Source: Pyrenopolyporus hunteri (Eukaryota; Ascomycota; Sordariomycetes; Xylariales; Hypoxylaceae). From it: a stretch of 64,000 nucleotides of DNA. Below are positions 58,762-64,000 of this stretch, piece after piece. The stretch lies in the NCBI GenBank assembly GCA_902806595.1, contig CADCXC010000009.1, positions 868,001 to 932,000 on the forward strand, given 5' to 3'. The notes beneath the pieces were generated by a model. The model was not told the origin of the DNA. It saw nothing but the letters and a program-made list of their open reading frames with translations, and searched no databases. Both the position numbers and the translations under genes were made by a program. Position 1 is the first letter of the stretch. Each line of letters opens with the position of its first letter.

Positions 58762-61478
58762 ATGGCGACAGTACCAGCGGCGACCGCTGGACCCAAGAAG
58801 TTGTCCTTTGCGAAGGTATGTTGAGCCGAGAGCTCCAGCCGAGGGGAATGCGTGCTTGCTCATTACCCCCCCTTCCCTCTCCTCTCCCTCTTATCAATAC
58901 ATATCTGACATGTGCTTCAAGGTTGTTGCATCTAAACCTAAAGAGAATATTCCCATTGTCTCGGCTCCCCGAGTCGCCGTACCGGCTATGGAGCATCGCG
59001 CGCAGCCTGCTGCCGCTTCCGCAAGCCCGGTTGCGACTAGTAAGAGCGCAACGGCAGCTTCTACAAATAACCCGGTAGCTGCTAGTAAGCCTCCGGCTCC
59101 TAAAGAAAACGGTGTCGCAACTACCCCTCCCGGTGCCGAGGTGGTGAATAGCACCAAACCGGCACAAGGCGTAAAGGATGGACATGCCTCCCTTTCTGCG
59201 GCCAGCGCTTCATCCACACCTAGTCTCGTTGTGAACGGTTCTTCCTCTTCTGTAGGCGAACCGCAGAGCAAAACCGACAATGGAGCATCGGTATCCGATG
59301 ATGCTTCGCAACGGGCGGATTCTAATTCAGAAATGGGTACGAAGGCGCCCAGTCTCGACGGGAAAAGTATAACTTCGGGAACTACCTTCGCATTGGATGA
59401 GAAGGAGTCTTTACGCCCGGATGACAGCGCTAGCGTGAAAGCTTCTGCTGAAGACAATGACGAAGCCTTCTCGGTGAGGGGTTCTCTGATTGCTAATTCC
59501 CGGATAGGCTCTGAAGTGGCTCGCATTCATCGGCTTCGGATCGGCGATATGCCTGAAAGACGGATTGTCCAAATACTTCCTGAATTACAGGATCAAGGCA
59601 TTGCCACTCCGCAGAGCGGCGTCTCTAGTCAACAGCCCCCTGCTGAACAGCCGCAGACCCTGGGTATTGTGAATGGATCATCCGACGCCTTTACCTCAAT
59701 GTACGGTCAGAACCCTGATGAGAAGCTGCTAGAAGCTATGCAATCTCCGAAGGATCGGATTTTCCTCCTGCGATTGGAGCAGGAAGTGATCAATTTCGTC
59801 CAGTCCTCCAAGTAAGTCTACATACATGCGGCCTTTGTGTGGTGTCGGCGGGTTTCCTCTTAGAAGCTAACGTTGATTTAGGGAGCCGTATATGGACCTT
59901 CCGCCGAATAACTCGTTCTGCAGGATGTTAACCCATAAACTCGCTGATTACTATCACATGACGCACTCATTTGAAGCTGTTCAAGGCTCTGTTCGCATCT
60001 TCAGGACTCCGTTTTGCCGAGTACCTCCATCTTTGGCCAGCATTGCCGAAAGCAACGCTAATAATAATACCAACACAACGCCCCCGCAGCTTTTACCAAA
60101 GAAGATCATGCGGCGTGGCGAAGACGGCGGATCAGGACAAGCTAGTACTAGCCCGTCTAAGGCAACATCGGAAGTTGGGAGTGAAGGCAAAGAGAAGTCT
60201 GCTCCAACAAAAGAAAAGTAAAGTACCGCGAAGACTAGACGTGTGTATAATATTAACCATGCTTTCAGGCTTACCAGAGAGGAACGCGAAGTAGCTTACA
60301 TTAAAGCCCGGGAGAGGATCTTCGGCAGCTCGGACAAGCCCGGCGAGTCGACGCCAGGTAAGCTACTTGCTTGACGTCTTAGTCGCGACGCTCTCAAGTC
60401 GCTGATAGGTTTTAGATAACGATGATGCAAACGGCGTTTCGAGAGCTAGCTCTGTGTCTGCTAAAGACAAGTCGGCCCTTGGAAAGCGAGGCAAGACGGG
60501 CAAGCAGCGCAGGGATGATTCCGAGAGCTTCGACTCTCGCTCGCAGTATCAGCCATATTACCATCCCCACCAGCCGAATTGGACGCCTCATTACATCCCT
60601 ATTGGGCACCCACAGTACAGCAGTCCCGTTCAGCAGCCATTCCAAGGCCCGATGCCCCAGGCATATGCGCCTCCCGCACAGCCATATCCAGCCATGATGC
60701 CTAACAGCGCATATCCCCAGTACGGTAATATGCTAGTGGTAAGTGCCGTCTTGATACGAACCCCCTAGGTATTACGTCTAGCTAATATCCTATTTAGTAC
60801 CCCCCTCAGACGCAGCCTGCCCCGCCGCGATACACTCCGTCTAACACCACCATACCTACTTATGGTAGCCCGGTTCAAACGCCTCCCCATCAGCCGTGGC
60901 AGCCGGGTTACATTCCGGCGCCATCTTCCAGTCCGTATCAGAGCCGGGCGCCTCAGCCCCAGGCTCAGGGGACACCGGGGCCCGTGGGTATTCCTTACGC
61001 ATTCGGGCAGCTCCCCGCGAACGCCAACCCGCATGACCCGAAGAGCCAGCACCCGATACCCGGTAGCTACAATCGCCACGCATTTAACCCTAAGACCCAG
61101 TCGTTCGTGCCTGGTAACGGCATGATGCAGGTTCAGCCTCCGCTCCCCCCTTATAACATGGGCGGTCACGGTAGCCCTCAAGTTGGCTCACCTCATCTGG
61201 CTTATAGCGGATATAGCGGTTCCCCAGCTCCGCCGCAGCAGTATGTCAACGGGCCGGGTTATGGAATGAGTCGGCAAGGGTCAAACAATTCCCTGCCGCC
61301 CTACCACGCGCCCCAGCATATCCCCCAACACCCATCGGCGCACCTGCCTCAGGTCCCGGCTCAGATGCCCAATAAACCAAGCATCCAGCCGCCGACCGGA
61401 CCGGGGCAGGCGTTCAGCCATCTACCTACCTACGGCAACCCGGCCACCCTGCCGCAGAAACCCCCTACTGGAATCTAG
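58762..61478 (+). CDS. R3H and SUZ domain RNA-binding protein
   Basis: I join 58762..58815, 58922..59811, 59882..60217, 60269..60357, 60416..60738 and 60798..61478, giving 790 aa; all introns are GT-AG and frame-preserving. It begins MATVPAATAGPKKLSFAK and joins to VVASKPKEN. Residues ~30-280 are Ser/Ala/Thr-rich and disordered. The R3H domain (~292-365) contains KDRIFLLRLEQEVINFVQ and NSFCRMLTHKLADYYHMTH, with the R329-x3-H333 pair. A SUZ-like segment follows (KKIMRRGEDG ... LTREEREVAYIKARERIFG), split by introns 3 and 4. The last ~330 residues are Pro/Gln/Tyr/Gly-rich, prion-like in composition. The family includes yeast Rbs1 and animal ARPP21-type proteins; it binds single-stranded RNA and sits in cytoplasmic ribonucleoproteins. 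The start is chosen because it supplies the short first exon with a good splice to KVVAS. Confidence 0.9.
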
Positions 61479-62511
61479 AGGAAAACTCGCGTAAGGCAAC
61501 ACGTGCATGAAAAGTTAGCAAGCATTAGTGGTGTTTATTCTTTTCGGCGAGGACTTGACACTTAAGGCGGATGGATACAGGGAACCTACAGAGACAACTA
61601 CACCGGCGTAAAATTGGCGGGTTGTTGTATCGATATCATTGGCTGGCGTTATGGCGAAATGGATTTCTTCCCCCTCCATCCCCGGCGGAGACGTACGTTG
61701 GCGGGATGACGGGGTCTCCCCTGCCTCTGTTTGTTAAGGGTATCGAGGTCGGACGGGATATCTGGCATTATTCCCGCTCCATCGAGATAAAAAAGGGACT
61801 CCCCTCCACGGAGCGCTCCCAGGCCACGCGATTACCTGGGGCCACGAGATATAGTATTTGCTTTATAGGGAGTAGAGTAAAGAGAGCGAGCAAGCAAGCA
61901 AGCAAATTTACAGTATTCCACCCGCTATGACGGTCGTTGCTCTTAGGCTAGTGTGTACCTATACACAAAAAATAAATTGGACAACTTTGCAGTTAGAATA
62001 GAAATGATCATGATCAGGAGCTCTCTTTTCTTTTTCTTTTTCATATCATTTCTCGCGTCCGATTGTTGCAACTAATCATATCATTCCCTGTCTAAAATTC
62101 AGGGGGAGGGTCCTCTAAAAGTAAAGTAAACCGGACGCGAACGCCTAAGGTTGTTGTTGGGGCTTTCCTGCGCGTCGTAGAACACACAAGCTACCTACTC
62201 GCGACCTTTTTATTTGTCTTTTTTTTCAAATGCCTTGCCTATTATCCCCCCGCCCTCCTTTGCCGATGCGTATATGCAGTAAGTTGCGTACCTACCCTTA
62301 GGTAGGTAGTAACGCACACCTAACAATAACGACGAGACGCGGCACTACGGCCTATTCCCCCTTTTGACCATTCCGTTCCCTCGCCGCTATGCTAGGATAA
62401 CACCCATCATCTCCTTTCTCAAAAACAGGGTACATGATACGCTTCTTCCCTAGTGAATACGAGGCGCTCGAATCGTCCGTCTAGTCGTTAATCGAACCGT
62501 CGAAGTCGGCT
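61479..62511. other. Convergent intergenic region
   Basis: About 1 kb between the convergent R3H and eIF3f genes, holding their 3' UTRs. An (AAGC)n run lies at about 61888-61905 and a CCTTAGGTAGGTAG motif near 62295. The 119-codon frame 61571-61930 has no recognisable domain. Confidence 0.55.
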
Positions 62512-63726
62512 TCACTCGCCGTTCTCGCGCGGCTCCCGCTGGCCGCCGCCTCGGCCGCCTCCACGACCACCTCGCTTCCCGCCGCGCTGGCCTCTCTCGC
62601 CGCGCTCGCCCTTGCCACCTTCCTTCTCGCCCTCCTTTCCGTCGGTCTTGCCGGACTCATCGTTGGCCAGGGCGGCCGTGGCCAGGCGCTGGCTCAGGTC
62701 GATCTGCGTGCGGATGCTATTGGCGAGGTAGCTGACCATGAGCACGTCCTGGATGTGGTTGTTGAAGTCGGCCTCGACGCCGGCGGGGTCGACCTTGGGC
62801 GCAAGCGACAGCGCGCCCATGAGGTACTGGCCCAGGGCGTTGTTGGGCTCGCGCTCCTCGTCGATGACGCCGCCGACGTACTCGGACACGCGCTCGAGCA
62901 GGTCCTGGGCGTGCTCGAGGCTGCGGGCGAGCGACTCGACGTCGGAGATGACGGGCGCGGCCCGCGCCTCGGCGTCCCGCGCGCTCGAGATCAGGTCGAG
63001 CGCCGACCGCTCGGCGTCGTTGGAGGCCAGCCGGTGCGGCACCTGGATGAACAGGCAGGACTCGGAGGCGCGCTCGGGGTTGACGGCGATGGGGGCCGAG
63101 ATGTAGGCGCGGGTGCGCACGGGCGCGCCCGGGTCCGCGGCCACGGTCAGGTGCACGGCCGGGTGCGGGAACGTGCCGGTCTCGGGGCTCGCGAAGAAGT
63201 TCTGGATTAGCGCGCTGAAGCTGTTGAGCTCGTGCGACGTCGTGTACCAGCCCAGCAGCGCCTCCCGCGGGTGCGCCCGCAGGTGCAGCGACAGCATGTT
63301 CTTCTGGTACTCCACGTCCACCTCCACCTGGTCCTCGTTCTCCGTGTGCGGGATCGCGAACGACGACGACACGTTCACCTCGCTTCCGTCCTCGGTCCGG
63401 GTCCCGACCAGCGCGCCGATAACGCGGGACGAGCTTGTCGGAGCGGGTCGGATGTCACGACGGGTGGCATGGTCGAGGATGGAGAGGATGGCCTAGTGTG
63501 TTTTTGCCGCCCTGGTTAGCGAACCGAACTAGGTAAGGAGTATATATAATAGGGGCTAGGATATACAGGAGGGTTATCAATGAAAAGGAGGTCGAAGAAG
63601 AAGAAGAAGCAGACATACTTGTGGTTGGATGTTGACGGAGAGCGGGGAGAGATTGCTCTGGAAACTCAACGCCGTCGGCGCCAGAGGCCGCGATAGATGG
63701 AGGAAAGGTTCCGTATCCACGGCCAT
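62512..63726 (-). CDS. Translation initiation factor eIF3 subunit f
   Basis: On the minus strand I join 63726..63619 and 63492..62512, giving 362 aa, with one 126-nt GT-AG intron. Exon 1 encodes MAVDTEPFLHLSRPLAPTA up to SVNIQPQ. The splice continues AILSILDHATRR, the start of an MPN domain (~30-165). That domain includes RVIGALVGTRTEDGSEV and NMLSLHLRAHPREALLGWYTTS. The metal-binding JAMM motif of active deubiquitinases is not present in full, as usual for eIF3f. The C-terminal half is helical (DLISSARDAEARAAP, SLEHAQDLLERVSEYVGG). It ends with a Lys/Glu/Gly stretch and an RGG-rich tail (RGGKRGGRGGGRGGG). eIF3f is part of the eIF3 complex that recruits the 40S subunit. The length fits fungal orthologues apart from the RGG tail. 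Its start lies 274 bases from the right edge of the window. Confidence 0.93.
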
Positions 63727-64000
63727 GATTGCGGTATGTGAAGGCCGGTATGCGGAGGAGAGGCGGATTGATTAGGGTTGGGTGCTCAAGATCCTGTTGT
63801 CTCTCAATCCGATCAATGGACTTTTTTATTATTTTATTTTTTAGTTTTCTTTTTTTAATGGACAAATGTTGTAATTTTCACGTTCTGGGCGTAGTGGGGT
63901 ACTCAGCGGGTTGTGGGCAAGGCTGAGAGGGAATGGGGGGTAGATAACGATAAGAGAAAAAAAAAGTTTGGTCGACAAGGGTTTGGCGTTTCTTGGTGAC
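63727..64000. other. Upstream region of the eIF3f gene to window end
   Basis: 274 bases containing the eIF3f promoter/leader on the minus strand. It has A/T-rich runs (TTTTTTATTATTTTATTTT near 63823) but no coding frame that I can support. Confidence 0.5.

Noticed and set aside
1..64000. CRISPR arrays, rRNA operons, 5S rRNA, bacterial-style operons or riboswitches
   Set aside because: No regularly spaced direct repeats with unique spacers, no rRNA core sequences on either strand, and all genes have eukaryotic structure.

Overview
The window looks like a chromosomal segment of a filamentous ascomycete (Pezizomycotina, probably Sordariomycetes). The evidence is short introns of about 49 to 224 nt with CTAAC-type branch sites, fungal-specific families (Zn2Cys6 regulators, a Pth11/rhodopsin-domain membrane protein, Dre2, Swc4), pyrimidine-rich leaders and TpA-rich gene-free stretches of the kind left by repeat-induced point mutation. 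No bacterial, viral or secondary-metabolite cluster structure was found. I count 15 protein-coding genes, one cut by the left edge, and one tRNA. All exon structures were built by hand from reading frame, splice signals and recalled family conservation; no search was run.

Layout from the left. 1-10.4 kb: a truncated unknown protein (-), a seven-helix rhodopsin-domain membrane protein (+), mitochondrial methionyl-tRNA formyltransferase (+), and a small Stf2-like ATPase-stabilising protein (-) whose start codon is split by an intron. 10.4-21.4 kb: mostly gene-free apart from DRE2 (cytosolic Fe-S assembly). 21.4-32.9 kb: a Yck-type casein kinase I (+), a p24 cargo receptor (-) divergent from SWC4 (+), then a Zn2Cys6/maltose-acetyltransferase fusion protein (-). 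32.9-48.3 kb: about 15 kb with only one intron-containing tRNA-Arg(UCG). 48.3-64 kb: the densest part, with a Zn2Cys6 regulator (+), a large PPR-type mitochondrial protein (-), a Cwf18/CCDC12 splicing factor (+) convergent with a ZCCHC10-like zinc-knuckle SR protein (-), an R3H-SUZ protein (+) and eIF3f (-).

The genes are mostly conserved housekeeping genes in no evident operon or pathway cluster: mitochondrial gene expression (formyltransferase, PPR), mRNA processing and translation (Cwf18, zinc-knuckle SR, R3H-SUZ, eIF3f, tRNA), chromatin (Swc4), secretion (p24), signalling (CK1), Fe-S assembly (Dre2).

The most notable observations are gene-structure oddities. One is a 51-nt intron with AT-AC termini and otherwise U2-type signals in the zinc-knuckle gene; removing it exactly restores a canonical CCHC finger. 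Another is a start codon split A|TG by a 224-nt intron. A third is the fusion of a DNA-binding Zn2Cys6 domain to a hexapeptide acetyltransferase. I did not find convincing evidence for a wholly new biological system.
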